In this document: piece after piece, positions 1-9,781 of the stretch | Numbering within the stretch: the first letter of the stretch is position 1 | Layout of the letters: every line of letters starts with the position of its first letter | Source: Hoyosella sp. YIM 151337 | Lineage (GTDB): Bacteria; Actinomycetota; Actinomycetes; Mycobacteriales; Mycobacteriaceae | Direction: 5' to 3' | Length of the DNA: 64,000 bases | Assembly: GCF_026041215.1 (NCBI RefSeq) | Contig: NZ_JAPEIQ010000048.1 | Coordinates: forward strand, 1 to 64,000 | The notes under the pieces: model-generated | Seen by the model: the letters and a program-made list of their open reading frames with translations, nothing else | Told to the model about the DNA's origin: nothing | Databases searched by the model: none | Position numbers and translations under genes: made by a program

Positions 1-367
1 TGCGGAGCTTGACGGCGACGAGGCCCCGCCGAGAATCGGCGTGTCAGGGAAAGCAACCGCGCCAATAAGCACTGCCCCGGCCGTCAGGCCGGGTCCAAAC
101 AAGCCACCACGCGCAAGCGTGATGATCCGCCTAAGGCGCCCACCAGATCACATCCTTGCGCTCCGTGGCCGTGCCCGCGCTGACTAGAGTCGCGGTCACC
201 TGCTGCAACTGGAACCAAATTCCCGCCCTCCTCGGAACAGGTGCCGCTCCAGGCCGACGGTGCTCACCGACACGGCCGCACTGGCTGCCAAGATGCGTAA
301 GCCGCATGAGCACGGAGACAATTTGGTTTCTCCTTCAGATGTGATGCGGAGCTTTAAGTCATCTGGC
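1..367. other. Left edge, no supported gene
   Basis: I find no convincing coding sequence here. Short open frames on both strands lack ribosome binding sites and do not resemble proteins. The stretch is downstream of the leftward gene that ends at 368, so it may simply be its 3' flank. Confidence 0.5.
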
Positions 368-2065
368 TTAGCTTCCCGACCTGACATAGTTGCGCAGTGC
401 GAGGATAAAAATCACAAGCGGCACCGCGATGAACGCCCGTACGAGGTACTGCCACGAGTCGATTTCGGTTCCGGTTCCTGACCCGACGATGGCACCGAAC
501 GGGCTGGCAGCGCGTTCCACCCATCTGAACATGAAGTTGCCGACATCAGGCCATCCCGTAGGGAAAACTTCAGCCCATGTCGTTGGGAAGTTGGCCACGC
601 AGACAACAACAAAGGCGAGTAACAGCCAGGTGACAAATGGCGGTCCAGGCCGCTCACCGTAGCCGAGCACGCGATACACCCAAAGTGCGGCACGCTCCGT
701 TCTGCCTTGCGTGGTCTCGTGCCTAAGACGTTGCGCGCACCACCCCACTTTGGTTCTGGCTGCCCCTGATGCTCCCTTCTCACGAGTTAGCTCACGCATT
801 TTTCTCATCAGCTCAGCATCATGGCGAAGTGCAGCACCCGACTGCCTCACGCGGGCTTCCGCTCTGGTCTTCCCCGATGTCAGCCACCCTGTAATTCCGA
901 GTTCCCAGCCGGGCAATGACTTAGTCGATGGCTCGATGTGGTGCGCGTCGTCCAGGAGATTGAGCATGCTGCGGCCCCTCAGTCCGTCTGGTACACGAAA
1001 CCCGCTAAGAAGGGCCCCTTTACACGGAGTATCGAGAGGCTGACCGCCGATCTTGTGAGTGTCCTTAATTTGCTTAATAAGGAATCCCCCTGGGGCACCT
1101 GATATCTGGGCGCCTTGGATTCCTGCGATGGTCAATTCACCTTCAACGCCTTCTATCACGGCACCGGGCTTCGCACTCACGGACGGTGCCTCGTTTCGAT
1201 TGCTCTCAAAGATCACGCGATCACCAACAGATGTGCCGTCAAAGTCCACATTTACTGAGCCACGGAACCGAGTGTTCGCAGCTTCGTCCTTCACCGCGAT
1301 GGTCATCGATGAGTCTGCAGCCACGATGATGTCTCGGATCTTGTTGACAGTAAGGGGTCGGGTGTCGCGGCGCTGGCCTACCGACTGCACACTTAACACC
1401 GCTGGGCGGTCTCCAGATGACTCGATCAGATCGAGTTTTGACTGACCGTTGTTTCCTGCCAAATTCAGGATCGCGTTGTCATTCCGGACGATGAGTTTTT
1501 CGATGGATAACACGCCACTCGATGGGAAGATCTCCCCCCGGTGTGTCAGGTGTACCGTCCTGAACTCACCTCCCGCGAGCTTCCCTCCGTTGAGTTCCAC
1601 ACGGAGCCCGCCGAGTCCCTTAGAACCGGCTACCAGTGCGCCGTTCTTGTGGACCAGCGTGCCTGCACAGTGTTCGTCAGCAGTCGCCTCGATCTGCCCA
1701 TCGTCCAAATCAAGCTCTACACGGCCTTTGACTGACTCATCGAAATGCAGAGCACCCTTCACGCCGTATGAAGTCTTGTACAGCTTCAGATGTACTCCTG
1801 AATCCGAGCGGACATCTGAGATTGTCCACTCAGCCACGGAAGGTAAGTGAATCGATACCGACTGCCCTGCAGGAATTGCATCTGCGGAGATGTTTCCCGC
1901 CGCACCGGAGCGAACTCCGCCGGATATCTCGAAGTACACGCACACCCCATTCGGCGCGTCAGGCGCATCCTTCACCTTCGGGATAAGGCCTCTCTGGCTC
2001 TTGTTATCTCCAAGGAACGTACTTAGCCAATCAGGGCGTGCACTCGCCGCGGGCGACCTTGTCAT
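368..2065 (-). CDS. Hypothetical protein: beta-rich N-terminal region and C-terminal membrane domain
   Basis: 565 residues. I do not recognise the family of the large N-terminal part (about 1-400), which is rich in alternating polar and hydrophobic residues, Gly and Asp, as in beta-helix or beta-sandwich folds. The last ~130 residues hold a short basic coiled segment (ARVRQSGAALRHDAELMRKM) and the string VYRVLGYGERPG, followed by two predicted transmembrane helices, around FVTWLLLAFVVVCVANF and FIAVPLVIFILALRNYV. A similar GYGERP plus membrane-helix tail occurs in many actinobacterial pentapeptide-repeat and ion-channel-like proteins, so I infer membrane tethering of a sensor or effector domain. 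The ATG start is well supported by GGAGG about 8 bases upstream. No operon partner is visible: the next leftward gene ends about 500 bases upstream. Function unknown; a defence or envelope role is speculation. Confidence 0.75.
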   Translation of the reverse strand: MTRSPAASARPDWLSTFLGDNKSQRGLIPKVKDAPDAPNGVCVYFEISGGVRSGAAGNISADAIPAGQSVSIHLPSVAEWTISDVRSDSGVHLKLYKTSYGVKGALHFDESVKGRVELDLDDGQIEATADEHCAGTLVHKNGALVAGSKGLGGLRVELNGGKLAGGEFRTVHLTHRGEIFPSSGVLSIEKLIVRNDNAILNLAGNNGQSKLDLIESSGDRPAVLSVQSVGQRRDTRPLTVNKIRDIIVAADSSMTIAVKDEAANTRFRGSVNVDFDGTSVGDRVIFESNRNEAPSVSAKPGAVIEGVEGELTIAGIQGAQISGAPGGFLIKQIKDTHKIGGQPLDTPCKGALLSGFRVPDGLRGRSMLNLLDDAHHIEPSTKSLPGWELGITGWLTSGKTRAEARVRQSGAALRHDAELMRKMRELTREKGASGAARTKVGWCAQRLRHETTQGRTERAALWVYRVLGYGERPGPPFVTWLLLAFVVVCVANFPTTWAEVFPTGWPDVGNFMFRWVERAASPFGAIVGSGTGTEIDSWQYLVRAFIAVPLVIFILALRNYVRSGS

Positions 2066-2348
2066 CCTTTGTCCTCCGCAGGGAATGCACCGTGCCTAAT
2101 CACGAGGACTAACTCCTTATTCCAGGACGAACACACCGACATAAAAGTCCATCTTGCTATGTTCGAACACGCGGAGCACGCTCCGACCGCACCAGTCCGC
2201 GCTGACCGTGGTCTTCGCCGGGTGGGTAGCTCACCGGTTTCTGGTTTGATTTCTGTTCAGCTGCACTAACGGGTCGCAGGTCGGCGTTGACGGTCCGGCA
2301 GGCTCGGCCGCTTCCCTCGATCACCCCTGCCGCACCGGCCCTACCGTA
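2066..2348. other. Intergenic stretch
   Basis: No gene is apparent. The region lies between a leftward gene starting at 2065 and a small rightward gene, so it should hold divergent promoters, but I cannot assign -35/-10 boxes with confidence apart from the LexA-type box at its right edge. Confidence 0.4.
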
Positions 2349-2364
2349 TCGAACATAGGTTCGA
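2349..2364 (+). promoter_or_regulatory. Perfect LexA (SOS) box
   Basis: The sequence TCGAAC-ATAG-GTTCGA is a perfect match to the mycobacterial/actinobacterial LexA operator TCGAAC-N4-GTTCGA and lies inside a slightly longer 7-bp-arm palindrome (2347-2366). It sits 11 bases before the first possible ATG of the small zinc-ribbon gene, and a TAGGAT -10-like hexamer follows at about 2372. This suggests damage-inducible transcription of the small gene from a promoter overlapping the box. Confidence 0.75.
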
Positions 2365-2375
2365 TAAGGGTTAGG

Positions 2376-2561
2376 ATGGGGTGTGTGTCCCCGCTGGTTG
2401 AGTGGTCTCCACGCATGTGCGGGAACGGCCACAAACTGGGCCCGGGAACGATGCTGGTGGGCTGGCAAACCACCGAGGAACCCTACTGCCGGATATGGGT
2501 ATGCCGCCGGTGCGGATGGACACTCCTCGACCGCTCCCGCTACTCACACAGGAGCCGCTGA
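2376..2561 (+). CDS. Small zinc-ribbon-like protein, probably SOS-controlled
   Basis: 61 residues from the first ATG. The core CGNGHKLGPG...VGWQTT...WVCRRCGWTLLDR has a CxxxH pair and a CxxC pair, as in a small zinc ribbon. I know this pattern (C-x-N-G-H-x-LGPGRVLVGW ... CRxCG) from short uncharacterised proteins common in mycobacteria, rhodococci and their plasmids or phages. An alternative ATG at 2415 would start directly at MCGNGHKLG. If the promoter uses the TAGGAT hexamer near 2372, that later start would be the real one. The gene lies directly behind a perfect LexA box, so SOS regulation is the best inference. Molecular function is unknown; it could bind nucleic acid or a partner protein. 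Confidence 0.6.
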   Translation: MGCVSPLVEWSPRMCGNGHKLGPGTMLVGWQTTEEPYCRIWVCRRCGWTLLDRSRYSHRSR

Positions 2562-2579
2562 CTCGGCGCCAGTATGGGC

Positions 2580-5500
2580 TTAGAGTCCGGCTTCGCTGCA
2601 CTTTTCTTGTTGTAGTTGTGGTGTGTGCGAGGTGTGGTGTTCGCTGAGCTGCTGGTGGTGGGTGAATTTGGGTTTCACTGCGGCAGTGTTCCCGAGACCG
2701 GCAGCGCGGAGGTCGTTTTCGAGGTTGTCCTTGTTCGGGGAGGTGTGTGTGCGCGCGGTGTAGCGGCGGAGACTTTCGCGGGTGAGGTCTGCGTGGGTCA
2801 GCTCTTTTGCGGGGGTTTTCAGTTGTCCGTGCAGTGCTGACTCGGCATTGCTGCGGGCGCGGACTTGGGTATTTGCGGCGCCTGCGGCGAGTTCTCCTTC
2901 GCTGTTCCAGGCTTGCCAGTGCCATTGGTGTGCGTGCCAGTAGGTGCGTGCGCCTGGTTTGCCGCTGTCGGGGTCGTGTCCGTAGCGCAGTTCGTGTGCG
3001 CTGGGGCTAGTGGCCTGCCATGGGCTGGTGCGTGCTCGTTGTTCACGGTCCGCTGCGTCTGCGTGCCAGCGCTTTTGTGCGTCTGCCATGCGTTGGGGGA
3101 CGGAGGCGGTGAGTTGTTCACGGGTGGTGCCGCGTGCTTGTGCCCATCCTTCGGTGGGGTTGAGGTCGCGAGTCCAGCCACGGTATTGACCTTCGGAACG
3201 TCGGCGTTGTTCGTCGGCTGCTTGCCGCTCGAGGGCTTCGGGGGAGTTTTCGCGGGCGTTGACCTCGAGTCGGAGTTCGTGAGCTTGGAGTCGGGCGAGT
3301 TCGAGTTCTTCTGTTTCGGTGAACACGGCTTCGGGTTCTTTGAGTGCGGCGTCGAGTTTGGCGTTGTTTTCCTGGAGCTGGCGGTGCAGCGCTTCGGTTC
3401 GTGCGGGGACTTCTGCGGCCATGTTCCGCATAATTTTGAGCATGCCGTGTGCTGCTGCGTCGTTACGCAGGGTGTCGGTGACTTTGTCCCGGGCGAGGTA
3501 GCGGGTGCGTCCGTGGAGGGTGAGTCCGTACATCGCTGTTGCTGAGTTGTACGAGAGGGTGACCGCTGAGTCTTTGGTGATTGTTGCGACGGTCGGTTGC
3601 TGGTCGAGTGCGTGTTTGTTGCGGATTATTCCGGTGAGGGAATCGCGTAAGCCAGTGATGAGGCCGTTGGTGTCGTTGTCGGCGATGGAGCGGCCGTTGA
3701 ATTGCCAGTGTTTGCGGTCGCGCTGGGAGTTGATCCATGTGTCGATGTGACCGGTCGCCTCTTGTAGTTCGGGCAGCTGGTTTTCGATTGTCTGGATGCT
3801 GCGGCGCAGTGCTGCGATGCTGGCGCGGCGGGCTGCGTTCGCGTTGTCGACGGCTTTCTGCCGGGCTTCGAGGGTTTCTGCTTTCTGGTCAGCCTCGACT
3901 TGTTTGATGTAGACCTGGTCTCCGGTTGCTGCTGCTTTGGTTTGGGCCCAGGAGAGGGTGAGGTCCGCGCCGATGTCTTCCATTGTGGGCGGGAGGTCTT
4001 CGCTGCGGATCTGGGCGACGGCGCTGGCTTTGCGTTCGACGACTTGATACATGGTGGCGTCGTAAGAGCGGCGGGCGACGAGGTTGACGATGTTGACCTC
4101 GTCGTTGACGTTGCCTTGCCGGATACCTCGCCCGATTCGCTGTTCCATGTCGGCTGCTGTCCAGGCGGAGTCCATGTTCAGCACGGTTTTTAGTAGTCGC
4201 TGCGCGTTGAGTCCGGTGCCGCCTTTTTTGGTGGAGGTGATGAGCACACGGATGCGGCCGTCGCGACATGCTTCGATCATCTGGGTCTTGGCTTTTGCGG
4301 TTTTCGCGTCGTGAAGGAACGCGATCTGTTCTTGTGTCATTCCCCTGGCGATCAGTGCGTCGCGCAGTTCGGTGTAGACGTTTTGCGCGCGGGGCCCGTC
4401 GCCGGGTTTGGGTGTGCCGCGGTCACAGAAGACCAGCTGGAAGACACCGTCGGCGGCGGGGCCGTGTTTGTCGGCGGGGGTGTGCAGGGATGCGTTGTCG
4501 CTGTGGACTTTCCATAGGTAGTCGGCTGCTGCTTCGACACGGGATTTGTCCGGCGGCGGTGGGGCGAGACCTGCGAGACGCGGGTGCATGGTGGCGTTGC
4601 GTCCGTCTGTCGCGATTTTGAGTGTGTTGTCCCATGTCGGCTGTATCGGTTCGTGCAGTTCGGGGTGGCCTTGTTTGAGGTCGGCGAGACGGTCGTCGAG
4701 GTCGGCCATGAAGTCGAGGACTTCTTGTGGCATGTCGAATTCGAGGTTGTGCGCTTGTCCGCTTGCGATTGCGGGCAGCTTTACCGGGATGTCGTCGCGG
4801 GTGACGACGTCGCGGAATTGGTCGACCATCGCGACGAGCTGGGGAACGTTGGCGTACTCGGCCATGCGTGAGACCATGCGCAGTTTTGTTCCGGTGACGT
4901 TCATTTCGGCTTTGGTGACCGATTCAGCGAATGTTTGCGCCCAGTTGTCGATGCGACCGAGCCCAGTGTCGGTGAGCAGGTCGGGGCGGAGGAATTTGTT
5001 CATGACCCACAGTTCGGACAGGGAGTTGCTGACGGGGGTTCCGGTGGCGAACGCGAGGGCTTTAACTGGTGCGCCGGGACGGCCCAGTGCTTCGTTGCGG
5101 CGGGCACCTTCGGCGCGCAGGTAGCGGGCTTTCATCTCGAGGTCGGAGGCGCGCTGGCTGCCGTCGTTGACGGCGAGGTCCCGTGAGGCTGATGCTCGTG
5201 TGAGGTTTTTGTATTCGTGTGCTTCGTCCACCCACAGCGCGTCGCAGCCGGATTGTTCGAAGGTGAGGCCCTCATCGCTGCGGGTCTGCTCGATGATCTT
5301 TCTGATGCGGTCCTCAGTGGCTCGGATCGAGCGTTCGATTTGTTTGACGGTGAAGTCGGCGCCGTTCTGGTTAGCGGAATCGAGGGCCTGGCGCATGTCG
5401 GAGATCTCGTTTTCGAGGTACTCGATTTGCGCTTCTCGTTTCATGCCGATGAGGGTGAACACGCTCTGGGGGACGATGACGAGGTCCCAGTCCGCTGCTG

Positions 5501-8500
5501 CGGTCTGGCCGATGAATCGCTGTCGGTCTTCGGGGCCGGACATGTCTGTTCCGATGAGAATCTTGGCGTTGGGGTATGCGTCTCGGGCTTCGTTGGCCCA
5601 TTGGCCCAGCAGGTGGTTCGGGACAACTACCCAGGGCTGGCGGACCTGTCCGAGTCTTTTTGCTTCCATCGCGCTGACGGTGATGGTGAGGGTTTTCCCG
5701 GCACCGACCACGTGGTCGAGCAGGATGGTTTCGTCGTTGAGGTATCTCTGCACGGCGCGGGCCTGATAGTCATAGAGCCGGTACTTCGGGTTCAGTCCCG
5801 GGTATGTCTTGTGGGCGCCGCTGTAGACGGGCTTGACGAAGCTGTTGAACTTCTCGTTGAAGATGTGTTTCAACCGCAGGTAGCGGTCGCCGTCCGCCCA
5901 CATCCAGTCCGCGAATTTTTGCTGTAGCCCGGTCGCGGAGGCGCGGGCGGCGGCGGTGTGCTCGGGATGGTAGGAGGGGTTTGGGTTCGCTTCGAGTTCC
6001 TCGGCGGTTTTGTTGACGACGACGGGTTTGTTGTTGGCGATCATGTTGAAGATGTCGATCCCGCTGATGCGGCGGCTGCCGTACGGGTCGGGGTAGCCGC
6101 GGATGTCGTCGACGTGCCGGTTGTTCTGCTCGGTGGAAAAGGACCACTGTCCGGTGACCGGGTCAAGCTCTGTGGTGAGCCGGTCGGCGTCGAGTGTGAA
6201 CTCTTGGGTGAGGAACTGGCGGTAGTACTCGACTGGTACCCAGGTCGCGCCCGGCCGGATGTGAATATTGGCGGGTTCCACGTCGGGCGGGATGACAGCT
6301 TCGAGCGCCTCAACTACTCCGTCGTAGCGAGCAGGGTTGTGCTGTGCTCGCTGCCGCGCGAGCGCGAGTTTGTCGCGGATATGCCCGGAGAGGAACGTCG
6401 CCGCGAATTCCCAGCGGTGGTCGTCGTCGAGGGAAGGGTATATCGCCCCTTTTGCTGCGGTGAGGGTGTCTTCAGCGCTGCGGCCGAGCAGCTCGGCCAT
6501 TCGTTCGGGCCTGATCTCGCCGGTCTCGTCGAAACTGATCGCGGCGGCTTCTTCGACTGTTTCCGCGCTGACGGCGGGGTCGGTGAAGGGTGTGACGTCC
6601 TCGGTGAAGATGGGGCCTTTGCTGGCGGTGGCGTTGCTGCCGTCGTAGTCGGAGGTGAAGTCTTCGGCGCCGAGCACCATTCCCAGCCGGGGATCGCGGG
6701 CGATCGCGCCTTCGAGGTGACTGCGTACTTTTCTCGGCGTGCGGGGTGTTGATGCTTCGTCGAACAGGCGGTCCCGTACTTCGGCTGGGATTTCTCCGGT
6801 GTACGGCCTGGCGGTGGTGGGGTCAAGCCCGTTTTCGCGGGCTTCGGCTTTGCCTGCGTCGGTGCGCCACTTGGCGATCTTTTCTTCGAATGCTCTGTTG
6901 ATCGCGTCAGCGCTGAGTGCCTGCACTGCTTGGAGTTTGAAGCGGTTTACCGGCCCGAATTCGGCAGTGTATTGGTCATGCAGTGTGTTCAGTTGCTGGC
7001 GGAGGGCGTCGCGGTCAGCGCGCAGCGAATGGGGATCGCGGCTGGCTTCGTTTAGGTCAAGGATGGTCTGGCCCATATCCGTGATGAGCCGCCACTGCTG
7101 CTGCTTGGCTGCGCCGCGGCAGGTGACGGTGTTCCATCCGCTGCCGATGCTGAACTGTTCGAAGGTGTCAGTGACTTCGTTGTAGCGCAGTGTGCCCGGC
7201 AGGGTGTCGGTATCTCGTTCGGTTGCGGACGTATCCAGCAGCCCCGGCTCCCGCAGTGTGTCCTTGCCGGGGCCTGGCTGTGCGGTTAACGCAAGTCCCG
7301 TGTTACGGGCCTGCGCGATCAGTGGATCAAGCTGGGTGCGCAGTTGCGCGGACAGTGGCGTGTCTGTGCGGGGTGTGACAGTCAGCCCGGTCCGGCCGTG
7401 CAGGCCGCTGCCGAGTGCGAGTTCCCCGAGCACACGCTGTGGGTGTTCGGTGAAGTACCGGTTGATTCGCAGTGGTTCGAGATGGCCGGATCGTTCATTG
7501 CGGACTTCTGTCTCATCGATAGGACCTGCCCATAGAAGAGTGTCCGCGCTGGCCTGACGATCGTGCTCGCGGCGGCGGAAGATCAGAACATCGGTGACGA
7601 CATCGGTTTTGGCTTGCCGGTCGAACGCTCCGGTTGGCAGCCGGACCGCGGCGATCAGGTCACCGAGTCCGGCCATCCGCGCGCGTGCCTCCGGGCGGAC
7701 CGCGTCGCTGGTGTGTGCTGAGGTGATCATCGCGACGTAACCGCCCGGGGCGGTCAATGCCAGGCTTTTGACGATGAACTGGTTGTGCAGGGAAAACCCG
7801 TCAGGGTTGTGGACCGGGTCGTAGACACCGGTTTTCGCGAAGGGCACGTTGCCGATGGCGCCGCTGAATGCGCCGTCGGGGGCGAAGCTACGTTCAAAGC
7901 CGTGGTTCCGGATCTGTGCTGAGGGATACAGGTGATGCGCGATGTGCGCGCTGATTTCTTCGATCTCGACGCCCACCATGTGCACACCGGCAGGTGCGGT
8001 GCCGATGAAATTTCCGCTGCCGCAGCCCGGCTCGAGGATAAGGGCACCCTCTGGCAGGCCCGCCCGCTGCAGGGCCCGCCACATTTCGTGCACAACAGCC
8101 GGGTCGGTGTAGTGGGCGTTAAGAGTGGTGGCTCGTGCTGCCCCGAAACCTTTGTCTCCGAGCAGCTCACGCAGTTCAGCTTGTTCGGCTTCCCATTCCT
8201 GCGCGAATCGCTGCCGGTTATCGAATACCTCTGGGGTGGCGCCCCAGCCTGACCACTGCGCGAGGATGGATTGTTCCTGCGCGGTTGCGGCGCGGCCTTG
8301 TTCATCGAGGAGACGGATCAGGCGGACAGCTTCGATGTTCGCGCGTACTCGCGCTTTAGCCCCTGACGGGACAACGACCTCAGCGCCCAGGGCGAAGTTA
8401 CGCCCGGCTGGCGCGCCCTGGCCCAATGCGGCGTGATGTTGCGGGGCGGCTGCCGGATCTGGGGTGGGCTGGTTCTGTGATGTGTGTTGTCCGGATGGTT

Positions 8501-9779
8501 TCTCAGCCTGGCCCGGCTGGTGTTCTGCGGCTGTTTCCCGGTACTGCGCGGCCTGCTCGGGGGTGAGGTAACGGATTGACCCGGATTCTGTGATCGCGGG
8601 CACGAGGGTGCGCTCGCGCCAGGCCGGGTGCGTGAGCGGCGGGCCCCACACGTCGTCCGGGATGACAATCTCCGGCCGTGGCGCGGCTATGCCCTCAGCT
8701 GGCTGCTGTGTGTTCTCCGCGGCGGCGATATCGATGGCGTCTTGCTGTTGTTCCACCTGTTCAGAGCGCTGCGCAGCGGCGGCTCTGAACGCGTCGGTGT
8801 CGTCGCTGATCTCCGCTTCCGCAGCCACGGACTCAGCCTCTGGCGGCGCGGTGGTATCGATGATGTCCTGGAGTGCGGACAGGAGCGGCTCGCCTGGTTC
8901 GCGTTGCTGCTCAACTCGTTCACGCAGCTGCGTAATCGCGGGGTCAGGCTCTGCGGCTCCGCGGCGCTGCTCCCAGTACGCGGCGGCGGCACGCTCACCA
9001 GTTTTCTGCCATCTCGTCTGGTCGTTGAGGAATGCGTGCAGCTCGTCGCGCAGCGCCAGAGTCGTGCCAGGATCGAGCGCGAGTTCCCCGGCCTCAAGGA
9101 CTGCACGCTGGGTGAAATGTGCGTGAGCGATTGCAGCGTACTGATCGAACGTGTTTGCCGGAGACGCTGCGACAGCGTCGATCTCCGGGTCATGCTTGCA
9201 GAGACGCTGGATAAGCAGGGTTTCCGCCTTAACCGGTGGTTCGTGCCCGGTCTCACTGGCTGGCCCCACGGATTCGCTGCGTGCGGTAATCGTGTGTGAC
9301 TCGGCCGGGGCCTGGCGGGGCGCTGGGGTGGTGAGGGCATGGATTAGATCGCTGGCTTCACCTTTCGTCAGATCTAGCTCAGGGGCGTAGTCCTGGCCAG
9401 CTTCACCGCTGAGGCGCTTGAGTGTCCGTAACTGGAGATCGGTTGCGGGCTCGGCCCGCCAGTCACGTCCCCGCTTGCGCCGCGGGGCCTGGATAGCGAG
9501 GGACTGCGAGACCTCAGCGGGGTCAATTCCGGCTTCGCGCAGCTGGTGTGCAAGCTGGGCGTCACGGTCAGCAAGTGCGCGCCATTCGTGACGCAGCCGC
9601 TCCAATTCACTGCGGAGCTGTTCGGCGCGGGCCGCATTGGTGGCAACGCCCTCGCTGAGGCCGCGAGCTTCAGCGGCTTCTAACGCCCGCTTAGCTGAGG
9701 CGAGACGCTTCGCGACTGTGCGCCCGCGCTCAACAATTCCCAGAACGTCGCGGTGCGCAACGGCCCACGCGTGCTGCAG
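2580..9779 (-). CDS. Giant N6-DNA methylase / SNF2-type helicase (DarB-like anti-restriction protein)
   Basis: About 2,399 residues if translation starts near 9779. Visible order: a helical N-terminus; a small domain around QLRTLKRLSGEAGQ; an N6-adenine methylase core with SAM motif EPGCGSGNFIG (about residue 583) and a modified catalytic motif GNVPFA (about 642, in place of the usual NPPY/F); then an SF2 helicase with Walker A GAGKT (about 1358), DEAH in WVDEAHEYKN (about 1517), ATGTPVSNSLSELW and motif VI RIGRGIRQGN (about 1880); and a long coiled C-terminus. The same methylase-helicase fusion is found in phage P1 DarB and in large proteins of conjugative elements, where DarB protects incoming DNA from type I restriction. 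That role is inferred here. Whether the NVPF motif is catalytic is uncertain. There is no ATG/GTG/TTG near the natural 5' end: the frame opens inside the upstream gene and the nearest candidate is a CTG at 9779, so CTG initiation, translational coupling or frameshifting is possible. Confidence 0.85.
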   Translation of the reverse strand: MQHAWAVAHRDVLGIVERGRTVAKRLASAKRALEAAEARGLSEGVATNAARAEQLRSELERLRHEWRALADRDAQLAHQLREAGIDPAEVSQSLAIQAPRRKRGRDWRAEPATDLQLRTLKRLSGEAGQDYAPELDLTKGEASDLIHALTTPAPRQAPAESHTITARSESVGPASETGHEPPVKAETLLIQRLCKHDPEIDAVAASPANTFDQYAAIAHAHFTQRAVLEAGELALDPGTTLALRDELHAFLNDQTRWQKTGERAAAAYWEQRRGAAEPDPAITQLRERVEQQREPGEPLLSALQDIIDTTAPPEAESVAAEAEISDDTDAFRAAAAQRSEQVEQQQDAIDIAAAENTQQPAEGIAAPRPEIVIPDDVWGPPLTHPAWRERTLVPAITESGSIRYLTPEQAAQYRETAAEHQPGQAEKPSGQHTSQNQPTPDPAAAPQHHAALGQGAPAGRNFALGAEVVVPSGAKARVRANIEAVRLIRLLDEQGRAATAQEQSILAQWSGWGATPEVFDNRQRFAQEWEAEQAELRELLGDKGFGAARATTLNAHYTDPAVVHEMWRALQRAGLPEGALILEPGCGSGNFIGTAPAGVHMVGVEIEEISAHIAHHLYPSAQIRNHGFERSFAPDGAFSGAIGNVPFAKTGVYDPVHNPDGFSLHNQFIVKSLALTAPGGYVAMITSAHTSDAVRPEARARMAGLGDLIAAVRLPTGAFDRQAKTDVVTDVLIFRRREHDRQASADTLLWAGPIDETEVRNERSGHLEPLRINRYFTEHPQRVLGELALGSGLHGRTGLTVTPRTDTPLSAQLRTQLDPLIAQARNTGLALTAQPGPGKDTLREPGLLDTSATERDTDTLPGTLRYNEVTDTFEQFSIGSGWNTVTCRGAAKQQQWRLITDMGQTILDLNEASRDPHSLRADRDALRQQLNTLHDQYTAEFGPVNRFKLQAVQALSADAINRAFEEKIAKWRTDAGKAEARENGLDPTTARPYTGEIPAEVRDRLFDEASTPRTPRKVRSHLEGAIARDPRLGMVLGAEDFTSDYDGSNATASKGPIFTEDVTPFTDPAVSAETVEEAAAISFDETGEIRPERMAELLGRSAEDTLTAAKGAIYPSLDDDHRWEFAATFLSGHIRDKLALARQRAQHNPARYDGVVEALEAVIPPDVEPANIHIRPGATWVPVEYYRQFLTQEFTLDADRLTTELDPVTGQWSFSTEQNNRHVDDIRGYPDPYGSRRISGIDIFNMIANNKPVVVNKTAEELEANPNPSYHPEHTAAARASATGLQQKFADWMWADGDRYLRLKHIFNEKFNSFVKPVYSGAHKTYPGLNPKYRLYDYQARAVQRYLNDETILLDHVVGAGKTLTITVSAMEAKRLGQVRQPWVVVPNHLLGQWANEARDAYPNAKILIGTDMSGPEDRQRFIGQTAAADWDLVIVPQSVFTLIGMKREAQIEYLENEISDMRQALDSANQNGADFTVKQIERSIRATEDRIRKIIEQTRSDEGLTFEQSGCDALWVDEAHEYKNLTRASASRDLAVNDGSQRASDLEMKARYLRAEGARRNEALGRPGAPVKALAFATGTPVSNSLSELWVMNKFLRPDLLTDTGLGRIDNWAQTFAESVTKAEMNVTGTKLRMVSRMAEYANVPQLVAMVDQFRDVVTRDDIPVKLPAIASGQAHNLEFDMPQEVLDFMADLDDRLADLKQGHPELHEPIQPTWDNTLKIATDGRNATMHPRLAGLAPPPPDKSRVEAAADYLWKVHSDNASLHTPADKHGPAADGVFQLVFCDRGTPKPGDGPRAQNVYTELRDALIARGMTQEQIAFLHDAKTAKAKTQMIEACRDGRIRVLITSTKKGGTGLNAQRLLKTVLNMDSAWTAADMEQRIGRGIRQGNVNDEVNIVNLVARRSYDATMYQVVERKASAVAQIRSEDLPPTMEDIGADLTLSWAQTKAAATGDQVYIKQVEADQKAETLEARQKAVDNANAARRASIAALRRSIQTIENQLPELQEATGHIDTWINSQRDRKHWQFNGRSIADNDTNGLITGLRDSLTGIIRNKHALDQQPTVATITKDSAVTLSYNSATAMYGLTLHGRTRYLARDKVTDTLRNDAAAHGMLKIMRNMAAEVPARTEALHRQLQENNAKLDAALKEPEAVFTETEELELARLQAHELRLEVNARENSPEALERQAADEQRRRSEGQYRGWTRDLNPTEGWAQARGTTREQLTASVPQRMADAQKRWHADAADREQRARTSPWQATSPSAHELRYGHDPDSGKPGARTYWHAHQWHWQAWNSEGELAAGAANTQVRARSNAESALHGQLKTPAKELTHADLTRESLRRYTARTHTSPNKDNLENDLRAAGLGNTAAVKPKFTHHQQLSEHHTSHTPQLQQEKCSEAGL

Positions 9780-9781
9780 GT

